Positions 17,541-24,962 of a stretch of 64,000 bases of DNA are shown here, piece by piece. The first letter of the stretch is position 1. The number at the start of each line of letters is the position of its first letter. The notes under the pieces are model-generated. The model had not been told where the DNA came from, ran no database searches, and saw only the letters and a program-made list of their open reading frames with translations. The stretch comes from an uncultured Rhizobiaceae group bacterium (GTDB taxonomy: Bacteria > Pseudomonadota > Alphaproteobacteria > Rhizobiales > Rhizobiaceae), in assembly GCA_937958815.1 (NCBI GenBank), contig CALGMR010000001.1:1-64000 (forward strand), written 5' to 3'. Position numbers and translations under genes: made by a program.

Positions 17541-19124
17541 ATGAACAGTTTTGATTATATTGTCGTTGGCGGAGGGTCTGGCGGGTGCGTCGTAGCAAGC
17601 CGTTTAAGCGAAGACCCTAACGTTTCTGTTTGCTTGATTGAAGCTGGTGGCGAAGGCAAAAACCTCATCAGCAAAATCCCTGCTGGTGTTGCCGCCATTT
17701 TGCCAACGCCCATCTTGAACTGGTCGTACAAACCCAAAGCTTCCAAGGGGCTAAACGGTCGCGGCGGCTATCAACCGCGCGGCAAAGCACTTGGCGGTTC
17801 AAGCACAATCAACGCCATGCTTTACGTGCGCGGCCATCAAAGCGACTATGATGAATGGAGAGACTTGGGAAACCCAGGTTGGGGCTGGAAAGATGTACTC
17901 CCCTATTTCAAAAAGTCCGAAGGCAACACGCGAGGCGCGGATAATCTGCATGGTGCAGATGGACCGCTTGGTGTCACAGATGGCAGAGCCAATCACGAAA
18001 TCGCCGATGCGTTTCTAGAAGCGGGGCGCGAATTGCAACTTCCCATCAATGATGACTTCAACGGACCGTCCCAAGAAGGCCTTGGCAAATATCAGGTGAC
18101 CCAAAAGAATGGCGAGCGCTGCAGTGCTGCTGCAGCCTATATCCACCCACATATGGATCGACCAAATTTAACGATCTACACCCGAACCAAAGCCCATAAA
18201 CTTCTATTTGAGGGCAAAAAAGCCACTGGTGTAAAACTTGGTGGAAAGCACAAGGGGACAATTATAGCAAAGAAGGAAATCATACTGGCTGGTGGCGCAT
18301 TCAACACGCCTCACTTGCTTATGTTGTCTGGCATCGGCCCGGAAGATCACTTGATGGACCATGGCATTAAAGTTGTTCACCACAGTCCGGAAGTGGGTGA
18401 AAACCTGCAAGATCATATTGATTACATCACCGCTTACAAATCTGCTCGAAAGGACACGTTTGGTGTGTCGCTCAGCGGAACGGTCGACATCATCAAGGGC
18501 ATTTTCGAGTGGCGCAAAAAACGCTCAGGCAAACTGACAACCACATTCGCCGAGGCAGGTGGTTTCGTAAAATCCGACCAAGCGATCGACAAGCCCGATC
18601 TTCAATATCATTTTGTCGTGGGCATTGTGGATGATCACAACAGAAAACTACATTTGGGGCACGGCTTTTCATGCCACGTCTGCGTGCTGCGCCCCAAAAG
18701 CCGTGGGTATGTGCGCCTTGAAGACGCCAACCCTAACAACAAACCCATTGTTCAGATGAATTTCCTTGAAGAACGCGAAGATATGGATTTGCTGCTGAAA
18801 GGGTTTCACCACATGCGTCAGTTGCTCGAAGCGCCCGCCCTTTCCTCTTGGCGCAAAAAGGAACTTTACACGGCCGATATTGATGATGATGCAGCCCTTG
18901 AGAAAATCATTCGTGATCGTGCCGACACTGTTTATCACCCCGTAGGCACATGCCGCATGGGGTCTGACAGTTCAGCAGTTGTTGATCCAGAATTGCGGGT
19001 CAATGGCGTAGAGGGTCTCCGCATCGCAGATGCTTCAATTATGCCGCGCATCATCGGTGGAAACACCAATGCACCAACCATTATGATTGGTGAAAAATGC
19101 GCGGATATGATAAAAATATCATAA
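17541..19124 (+). CDS. GMC family oxidoreductase (choline dehydrogenase-like)
   Basis: An FAD-dependent glucose-methanol-choline family oxidoreductase of 527 residues. The FAD-binding N terminus is IVVGGGSGGCVVASRL, the GMC signature region is around GRGGYQPRGKALGGSS, and the C-terminal signatures are YHPVGTCRMG and NTNAPTIMIGEK. It resembles BetA choline dehydrogenases (choline to betaine aldehyde), but this family includes many alcohol dehydrogenases of other specificity. No betaine aldehyde dehydrogenase is in the window. If it is BetA-like, it would supply glycine betaine to the neighbouring methyltransferases. Confidence 0.85.
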   Translation: MNSFDYIVVGGGSGGCVVASRLSEDPNVSVCLIEAGGEGKNLISKIPAGVAAILPTPILNWSYKPKASKGLNGRGGYQPRGKALGGSSTINAMLYVRGHQSDYDEWRDLGNPGWGWKDVLPYFKKSEGNTRGADNLHGADGPLGVTDGRANHEIADAFLEAGRELQLPINDDFNGPSQEGLGKYQVTQKNGERCSAAAAYIHPHMDRPNLTIYTRTKAHKLLFEGKKATGVKLGGKHKGTIIAKKEIILAGGAFNTPHLLMLSGIGPEDHLMDHGIKVVHHSPEVGENLQDHIDYITAYKSARKDTFGVSLSGTVDIIKGIFEWRKKRSGKLTTTFAEAGGFVKSDQAIDKPDLQYHFVVGIVDDHNRKLHLGHGFSCHVCVLRPKSRGYVRLEDANPNNKPIVQMNFLEEREDMDLLLKGFHHMRQLLEAPALSSWRKKELYTADIDDDAALEKIIRDRADTVYHPVGTCRMGSDSSAVVDPELRVNGVEGLRIADASIMPRIIGGNTNAPTIMIGEKCADMIKIS

Positions 19125-19130
19125 AATGTG

Positions 19131-19170
19131 ACACGTCGTTTTTTGAATTGAAACACGTCGTCCCTATATT
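19131..19170 (+). promoter_or_regulatory. Direct repeats and candidate promoter before the virulence factor/MetF-like pair
   Basis: ACACGTCGT occurs twice, at 19131-19139 and 19153-19161, 22 bases apart (two helical turns). TTGAAT (19143-19148) and TATATT (19165-19170) with a 16-base spacer could be -35 and -10 elements. The repeats flank and overlap this promoter, as an activator or repressor site might. Confidence 0.35.
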
Positions 19171-19228
19171 AGTATTGTCAGAAAAATCTGCGCATCCTGC
19201 GCATTGAAACCCATTGAGGCCGCTATTC

Positions 19229-19531
19229 ATGGCGCAGTTGCAAATTGTTTATTGGCGCGATATTCCAGCGCAAGTTTTGGTGAAAGCTGGACGTCGCAAT
19301 CAGGCCAAGCGAGAGCTGTCATTGCGCTTTACGGAAGCCATCGATATGGCCGCCATGCGCGATGGGGCAGCAGAGACCGACGAGTATTTGGCCGAGTGGC
19401 GCCGTGGCGACCCGATCCCAGTGGGCGACGAGCTTGAGGCAGAGGCTGATGCCGCACTGGAAAAAATTGAAACCGACTACGACAAAGAGCGCCTTGTCGC
19501 TTTGGTGAAAAACGGGGGCAGAGAAGCATGA
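19229..19531 (+). CDS. Virulence factor-domain small protein
   Basis: A 100-residue acidic protein of the small 'virulence factor' family named in Pfam (MAQLQIVYWRDIPAQV at the start, and a middle with KRELSLRFTEAID). It has no catalytic motif or membrane segment. It overlaps the following MetF-like gene by four bases (ATGA), so they are co-translated and probably interact. The family name says nothing about function here; a subunit or regulator of the MetF-like protein is my inference. The start is the ATG at 19229, with GAGG 9 bases upstream. Confidence 0.75.
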   Translation: MAQLQIVYWRDIPAQVLVKAGRRNQAKRELSLRFTEAIDMAAMRDGAAETDEYLAEWRRGDPIPVGDELEAEADAALEKIETDYDKERLVALVKNGGREA

Positions 19532-20391
19532 CAAAAATCAATGCATCCATAGAAGTTTCTGCAAAACACGTTCACGATGTGAAACTGACAGCAGACATGT
19601 TGCCGCCTGGCACGCGCGTTTATGTGACAGATGTCGGTGTCGACCCTGTGTCGGAAATCACCCTCGCCTGTAAGAAAATTACAGACATGGGCTATTGCCC
19701 GGTGCCGCACATCCCTGCCCGACGGATTGAAAGCGAAGCCGCACTGGAAGCCCGCCTTTCAGGTCTCGTCAACGAAGCTGGCGTGAATGATGTTTTGATT
19801 ATTGCTGGTGAGGCGGATGACCAAATGGGGCCGTACAGTTCCAGCATTGAAGTATTGCAAACTGGCTTGATTGACAAGCTCGGTATTCAACATGTTGGCC
19901 TTGGCGGGCACCCTGAAGGCAATGCCGCTTACGCTGGCCAAGACGTCATGAGCATTTTGCGGGATAAAATCAGCTTTGGCGACAACAGTGATGCTGAATT
20001 CCGCATTGTCACGCAGTTTGGATTTGACGGCCCAAAATTCATTCAGTGGGCAAAAGACGTCAAAGCCGCAGGCATCGAAGCGCCTATTCATTTGGGTGTC
20101 GCTGGCCCTGCAAAAATTACAACTTTGATCAAATATGCAGCTTTGTGTGGCGTTGGAAATTCTCTCAATTTCCTCAAAAAGCGCACCAGCGCAATCGCCC
20201 AATTGGCGACAAAACACTCGCCCGAAGAAGTTGTTGGCCCTATTGAGGAAACTTGGAGAACAGGCGATACGAACATCGCCCAATTGCACGTTTTTCCATT
20301 CGGTGGCTTACAGGCTTCAGCAACTTGGTTGGCAGAACGTGGCAGTTATGAATTGAGCGCAAAACCCAAAGCTCTCCGCTCCATCATCTAA
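19528..20391 (+). CDS. MetF-like methylenetetrahydrofolate reductase family protein
   Basis: A 287-residue protein related to MetF in fold (VYVTDVGVDP, the GYCPVPHIPARR stretch, LIIAGEADDQMGPY) but divergent from the canonical metF that lies next to it. Homologues occur in corrinoid methyltransferase clusters, where they may oxidise methyl-THF to methylene-THF rather than reduce it. It is coupled by ATGA overlap to the virulence factor-domain protein. Having two MetF-type proteins side by side, convergent and 18 bases apart, suggests opposite directions or different partners for the same reaction. Confidence 0.78.
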   Translation: MTKINASIEVSAKHVHDVKLTADMLPPGTRVYVTDVGVDPVSEITLACKKITDMGYCPVPHIPARRIESEAALEARLSGLVNEAGVNDVLIIAGEADDQMGPYSSSIEVLQTGLIDKLGIQHVGLGGHPEGNAAYAGQDVMSILRDKISFGDNSDAEFRIVTQFGFDGPKFIQWAKDVKAAGIEAPIHLGVAGPAKITTLIKYAALCGVGNSLNFLKKRTSAIAQLATKHSPEEVVGPIEETWRTGDTNIAQLHVFPFGGLQASATWLAERGSYELSAKPKALRSII

Positions 20392-20409
20392 CAGATTGAA
20401 GCTGCTGAA

Positions 20410-21288
20410 TTAGCCGACCAAAGCGGGGCGAAACGCACCATCTTCTTCGCTTGGGAATTCGGCAACGAAGGCACGAATGGCGTCGGCTGTCAGATCAACA
20501 CGGTTCAGCGTGTAGATGTGGATACCTTCCACCTCGTTTTGCGCCAAGTCACGCACCTGATCTTCCAACAGGCTGCGCGATAAATCTGTTTTCGCAGCGT
20601 TATCGTCACCGGTTGCAGCATAAAGCGCTTCAAAGCGCGCAGGCACAGATGCGCCACACTTTTCCGAAAAACGTTTGATTGCCGAGTAATTTGAAATCGG
20701 CATCACGCCAGGAATGAGTTCCAAAGAGATACCTCCCGCAGCAGCCTGATCCCGGAATTTATAAAAAAGGTCGTTGTCGAAAAAATATTGGGTGATGGCG
20801 CGGTCGGCACCTGCATCTTGTTTTGCCTTCAAGACGTCAAGATCAGTTGAGAAAGAGCGTGCTTTAGGATGCACTTCAGGATAAGCTGAAACGGAAATTT
20901 CAACACCAAAGCGCAGTTTCAATTCAAGAACTGCATCTGCAACTGAGGCAAAGCCAGCAAGCCCTTCATTGCGGCCCGAACCATCATCGCCGCGAATAAG
21001 AACGATGTGCATCACACCGTGGCCAATAAGCTCTTCAACAAACTTAAACAAACCCGCTTGGTCAAATTGCGCCAAAGCCAAATGACATGCCGTGGGAACT
21101 TGGTTCAAATTTTGCAGCTGCACGGCCCAGTCAGAACTGGTTTCGCCGCCTTCCCCACCAGCACCAAAAGTGACTGTTTGAAAACGCGGTGAAAATCTGC
21201 GCAACGCATGAGCGCCTGTCATCAAAGCTCTTTCAGACACCAGGTTTTTAGGTGGGAAAAACTCTAGGCTTACAGAACCTGCCAACAT
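20410..21288 (-). CDS. metF: Methylenetetrahydrofolate reductase
   Basis: A flavoprotein that reduces 5,10-methylene-THF to 5-methyl-THF for methionine synthesis; 292 residues. Typical features are VSLEFFPPK at the start, the FVTFGAGG-like segment QTVTFGAGGEGG, ILIRGD-like IVLIRGDD, and SAYPEVHP with QYFFDNDLF. A 24-base imperfect palindrome lies about 90 bases upstream of its start, related to one upstream of the homocysteine methyltransferase gene, which suggests common control of methionine-cycle genes. Confidence 0.95.
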   Translation of the reverse strand: MLAGSVSLEFFPPKNLVSERALMTGAHALRRFSPRFQTVTFGAGGEGGETSSDWAVQLQNLNQVPTACHLALAQFDQAGLFKFVEELIGHGVMHIVLIRGDDGSGRNEGLAGFASVADAVLELKLRFGVEISVSAYPEVHPKARSFSTDLDVLKAKQDAGADRAITQYFFDNDLFYKFRDQAAAGGISLELIPGVMPISNYSAIKRFSEKCGASVPARFEALYAATGDDNAAKTDLSRSLLEDQVRDLAQNEVEGIHIYTLNRVDLTADAIRAFVAEFPSEEDGAFRPALVG

Positions 21289-21379
21289 TTGCGGATCTCC
21301 ATGATGCTTGTACTGCGAAAATAGACGACAACGAATGTCGCAATAGAAACATAAATCACATTTTTGAATTTTGCAAGGT

Positions 21380-21403
21380 TGATATAAAGATTTCTTTATG
21401 TCA
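21380..21403. promoter_or_regulatory. Candidate operator between metF and the methyl-THF:corrinoid methyltransferase
   Basis: TGATATAAAGA (21380-21390) and TCTTTATGTCA (21393-21403) are inverted repeats matching at 10 of 11 positions with a 2-base spacer. It lies in the 260-base divergent region between metF and the pterin-binding methyltransferase gene. It resembles, from memory, ATAAAGA/TCTTTAT motifs assigned to SahR in Alphaproteobacteria; this needs checking. Confidence 0.55.
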
Positions 21404-21510
21404 ATTAGCAGCCATCAACAGCACAGTTGAAACTGCGTCTCGCAAATGTCGCTTTTGACGCTTCCACGCTTGGACTCTGCGGTCAAAACTGTGCTGACAA
21501 ACACCTTTAC

Positions 21511-21526
21511 GCTCAAACGTTTGAGC
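21511..21526. promoter_or_regulatory. Perfect palindrome before the methyl-THF:corrinoid methyltransferase
   Basis: GCTCAAACGTTTGAGC is identical to its reverse complement. It lies 22 bases before the GTG start at 21549, just upstream of the TTGGAG ribosome site. It could be an operator or, in RNA, a tight hairpin followed by GCTTTTT. The regulator is unknown. Confidence 0.4.
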
Positions 21527-21548
21527 GCTTTTTGGAGACTTACAGCCC

Positions 21549-22493
21549 GTGACCAGAACCATCGTCGCCTCCGCCACAAAAGAAGTCGTCATTGGCTTTG
21601 ATCAGAAATTTTGTGTGATCGGGGAAAGAATCAACCCCACAGGCCGTAAGAAGCTGGCTGCGGAAATGCAGGCGGGCAATTTTGAAACGGTGAAGGCCGA
21701 CGCTTTGGCGCAAGTTGCCGCTGGTGCCACAATGCTAGACGTCAATGCTGGTGTGACATCGGTTGATCCAAATGCGACAGAGCCGGGCTTGATGGTTCAA
21801 ACGCTGGAGATCGTTCAAGACCTCGTTGACGTGCCACTCTCCATTGATTCTTCTGTATCCGCCGCCATTGAAGCAGGTTTGAAAGTTGCCAAGGGGCGCC
21901 CTCTCGTAAACTCCGTCACAGGTGAAGAAGAAAAGCTCGAAGCAATCCTCCCGCTCATCAAACAATATGATGTGCCTGTTGTGGCGATTTCAAACGACGA
22001 GACAGGTATTTCAGAAGACCCTGATGTTCGTTTCGAAGTGGCAAAAAAGATCGTGGAACGCGCCGCTGATTTCGGCATTCCTGCCCACGACATTGTGGTT
22101 GACCCATTGGTGATGCCAATTGGCGCTATGGGTACAGCTGGCAAACAGGTTTTCGCCCTTGTGCGCCGTTTGCGCGAAGAACTCGGCGTGAACACCACAT
22201 GCGGCCTATCGAATATTTCATTCGGCCTGCCCCACCGCCATGGCATCAACGCAGCATTCATCCCCATGTGCATCGCCTCTGGCATGACATCGGCCATCAT
22301 GAACCCTTGTCGCCCACAAGAAATGGAAATGGTTCACGCAGGCAATGTTCTTGCAGGAAACGACGCGGACTGCACCGACTGGATCATGAACTACAAAAAC
22401 CACACCGCAGCCGCAGGAGCGGCCCCAACGGCTGCACCAGCAAGTGGCGGCAGCCGCCGTCGCGGTGGCCGCGCAGCGCGGGCTGGAAATTAA
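21549..22493 (+). CDS. Methyl-THF:corrinoid methyltransferase (pterin-binding domain)
   Basis: A 314-residue TIM-barrel protein of the dihydropteroate synthase/MeTr type, which moves methyl between methyl-THF and a corrinoid protein. Marks are GERINPTGRKK (about 18-28), MLDVNAGV, SIDSSVSAAIEAGL, SNDETGISED and DPLVMPIG. It is equivalent to the pterin-binding module of MetH or to MtgA of betaine systems. The C-terminal 15 residues, GGSRRRGGRAARAGN, follow an Ala/Pro-rich linker and make a basic tail of the kind on three other proteins here. The start is GTG at 21549, with GGAG 11 bases upstream. A small membrane protein and the RamA-like activator follow. Confidence 0.9.
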   Translation: MTRTIVASATKEVVIGFDQKFCVIGERINPTGRKKLAAEMQAGNFETVKADALAQVAAGATMLDVNAGVTSVDPNATEPGLMVQTLEIVQDLVDVPLSIDSSVSAAIEAGLKVAKGRPLVNSVTGEEEKLEAILPLIKQYDVPVVAISNDETGISEDPDVRFEVAKKIVERAADFGIPAHDIVVDPLVMPIGAMGTAGKQVFALVRRLREELGVNTTCGLSNISFGLPHRHGINAAFIPMCIASGMTSAIMNPCRPQEMEMVHAGNVLAGNDADCTDWIMNYKNHTAAAGAAPTAAPASGGSRRRGGRAARAGN

Positions 22494-22516
22494 GTCGACC
22501 GAGCGCGAACAGTTCA

Positions 22517-22903
22517 GTGAATCAGCTCTCCAAAAAAGCACCGACATTTTGGCTGAGCCTGGTTCTGCTTTCTTTGCTAATCGCATTGCTTATCTCAACC
22601 CACATTGCACAAACAAAATATGGTTTCATCGAGTTTGAGCTACGTAAAAATGGTGATGGCGGCGACTCCAATGAGATGGCTTATTTGCAAGAAGATCGAC
22701 TATTCTCCTCCATCAAATCCTCGTTTGGAGTTTTTGTGTTGTCTCTTCTCTTGAGCTGGAGCACCGCCAAATCTGGTTTGGTTAAACCAGCTTGGAAAGA
22801 GTATAGAAAGCTTGGCTTCATCGGTCTGATTTCTGCATTCTCTTTGATATTTTTATCCATCCTTCGCACAGCTAACCCAATACCTGTTTGGCAATATTCA
22901 TGA
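22517..22903 (+). CDS. Small three-span membrane protein of unknown function
   Basis: A 128-residue protein starting at GTG 22517 (VNQLSKKAPTF, translated with Met). Three hydrophobic segments are visible at about 11-30, 70-82 and 99-116, with a short charged loop (ELRKNGDGGDSNEMAYLQED) between the first two. I recognise no family. The stop overlaps the RamA-like start by four bases (ATGA), and the gene begins 23 bases after the methyltransferase stop, so it is part of this operon. It may anchor or support electron delivery to the activator, but that is a guess. A longer open frame starting within the upstream gene is a shadow. Confidence 0.65.
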   Translation: MNQLSKKAPTFWLSLVLLSLLIALLISTHIAQTKYGFIEFELRKNGDGGDSNEMAYLQEDRLFSSIKSSFGVFVLSLLLSWSTAKSGLVKPAWKEYRKLGFIGLISAFSLIFLSILRTANPIPVWQYS

Positions 22904-24936
22904 GCACTGATCCCCTCGTCGTCTTCACCCCGTCTGGCAAACGCGGTCACTTCCCCGTTGGCACGCCAATCCTCGACGCGGCCCGTGAGCTTGGGGTCTA
23001 TGTGGAATCAGTATGTGGCGGACGTGGCATTTGCGGGCGCTGTCAGGTCGCGCCAGAATTTGGGCATTTTGCGAAACACGGCATCGAGTCAAAGGCGGAA
23101 GCCGTTTCCGATTGGTCTTCCAAAGAAGCGCGTTACACCGAAAAACGTGGCGACTTGCCTGAAGGACGACGTCTATCTTGCTCGGCAACCGTTCAAGGCC
23201 CACTGATTGTCGATATTCCAGCCGACACGGTGGTGAACCAGCAAGTTGTGCGCAAAGCCGCTGACACGCGCATAATAGAACGCAACCCCGCTGTGCAATT
23301 GTGCTATGTAGAGGTTGAAGAACCCGACATGCACAAACCGCTCGGTGATCTTGACCGTGTGAAAGTCGCGCTGGAACGAGATTGGGGCGTGACCGATGTT
23401 CTCGTATCCCAACACATTTTGCCAATTGTTCAGCAAGTGCTGCGCAAGGGAAAGTGGGCCGCCACTGTTGCTATACATCAGGATTTAGAATCTTCGCGCC
23501 CCACCATGATCGCGATCTATCCCGGCCTCAAGAACGAGGCCTATGGCATTGCATGTGATATTGGCTCAACCACCATCGCCATGCACTTGTCGTCTCTGCT
23601 TTCAGGGCGCACCCTCGCCTCCTCTGGCACATCCAACCCGCAAATTCGCTTCGGTGAAGACGTGATGAGCCGCGTGTCTTATGTGATGATGAACCCCGAT
23701 GGTCGTGAAGCCATGACCAAGGCCGTGCGCGATGCGGTGAACGGCCTCATTCAAAATGTATGTTCGGAAGCTGGTGTCGAGCCGGAAGACATTCTCGACA
23801 GCGTGTTCGTGGGCAACCCAATCATGCACCACTTGTTCTTGGGCGTAGACCCGACGGAACTCGGCGGCGCACCATTTGCATTGGCTGTCTCTGGCGCAGT
23901 GCACACTTGGGCCACCGAACTTGATCTTCATATGAACGAAGGCACACGTGTTTACATTATTCCGTGCATTGCAGGCCACGTGGGCGCAGATGCGGCGGCG
24001 GCCACATTGTCAGAAGCGCCACACAAAGAAAAAAAACTTTCCCTGCTGGTGGATGTGGGAACCAACGCTGAAATCGTTCTCGGGCACGAAAGCCATACGC
24101 TCGCCTGTTCTTCGCCCACAGGCCCTGCTTTTGAAGGCGCAGAAATCTCTTGTGGCCAGCGCGCCGCCCCCGGTGCGATTGAACGTGTTCGCATTGACCC
24201 AACAACGTTAGAGCCTCGCATCAAAATCATTGGTGCAGACATGTGGTCAGATGAACCCGGTTTTGCGGATGCCGCCAAGGCAACGGGTGTCACAGGCATT
24301 TGCGGCTCAGGCATTATCGAAGTGATTGCCGAAATGTTCTTGGCCGGAGTGATCGACGAAGATGGCGTTTTGGATGGCAGCAATGCGGCAAGATCAACCC
24401 GCGTTTTCGAAGACAACCGAACCTTTGCCTATCGTCTTTGGGAAACCGAAGATGGTCCAGACATTACGGTCAGCCAAACCGATGTGCGCGCTATTCAAAT
24501 GGCGAAGGCCGCGCTTTATGCAGGCGTGAAACTGCTGATGGAAAAACACGACACCCCCAACGTCTCAAAAATCAATTTGGCGGGTGCGTTCGGCACATTC
24601 ATCGATCCCAAATACGCTTTGGTGATGGGGCTCGTGCCCGATTGCGAAATCGAAAATGTAAAGGCCGTGGGCAATGCCGCTGGCACGGGCGCGCGCATGG
24701 CACTGCTCAACCGAACGCACCGCCGCGAAATCGAAGGAACGGTGAAAAACATCGACAAAATCGAAACCGCTCTGGAGCCGAAATTTCAAGAACACTTCGT
24801 CAACGCGATGGCTTTCCCCAACAAAGTGGACAAATTTCCCCGCCTTGAAGCAGAAGTGAAACTTCCAGAACGCCGTTCAGGCGCCGAAGAGGCTGGCGCT
24901 GCACCTCGCAGACGCGGTGGCCGCAGACGGGGCTAA
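22900..24936 (+). CDS. RamA/RACo-like corrinoid activator (2Fe-2S plus ASKHA domain)
   Basis: A reductive activator of corrinoid proteins, 678 residues: an N-terminal 2Fe-2S ferredoxin domain with C39, C45, C48 (CGGRGICGRC) and C94, a middle linker, then an ASKHA ATPase-type domain from about residue 214 (GIACDIGSTTIAM; GICGSGIIEV later). Such proteins use ATP and a low-potential electron to return inactive Co(II) corrinoid to Co(I). It would replace the SAM-dependent reactivation domain of MetH. The C terminus is RRRGGRRRG after an Ala/Gly linker, a basic tail like those of its neighbours. The start at 22900 overlaps the previous gene (ATGA). Confidence 0.92.
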   Translation: MSTDPLVVFTPSGKRGHFPVGTPILDAARELGVYVESVCGGRGICGRCQVAPEFGHFAKHGIESKAEAVSDWSSKEARYTEKRGDLPEGRRLSCSATVQGPLIVDIPADTVVNQQVVRKAADTRIIERNPAVQLCYVEVEEPDMHKPLGDLDRVKVALERDWGVTDVLVSQHILPIVQQVLRKGKWAATVAIHQDLESSRPTMIAIYPGLKNEAYGIACDIGSTTIAMHLSSLLSGRTLASSGTSNPQIRFGEDVMSRVSYVMMNPDGREAMTKAVRDAVNGLIQNVCSEAGVEPEDILDSVFVGNPIMHHLFLGVDPTELGGAPFALAVSGAVHTWATELDLHMNEGTRVYIIPCIAGHVGADAAAATLSEAPHKEKKLSLLVDVGTNAEIVLGHESHTLACSSPTGPAFEGAEISCGQRAAPGAIERVRIDPTTLEPRIKIIGADMWSDEPGFADAAKATGVTGICGSGIIEVIAEMFLAGVIDEDGVLDGSNAARSTRVFEDNRTFAYRLWETEDGPDITVSQTDVRAIQMAKAALYAGVKLLMEKHDTPNVSKINLAGAFGTFIDPKYALVMGLVPDCEIENVKAVGNAAGTGARMALLNRTHRREIEGTVKNIDKIETALEPKFQEHFVNAMAFPNKVDKFPRLEAEVKLPERRSGAEEAGAAPRRRGGRRRG

Positions 24937-24962
24937 ACCAGTCCCGCACTGCAAGATCTATG

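Noticed and set aside
22199-22516. Long upstream extension of the small membrane protein, reading through the 3' part of the methyltransferase gene
   Set aside because: The upstream part lies in another frame of a conserved gene and has a low-complexity, His/Arg-rich translation; the GTG at 22517 is the sensible start.
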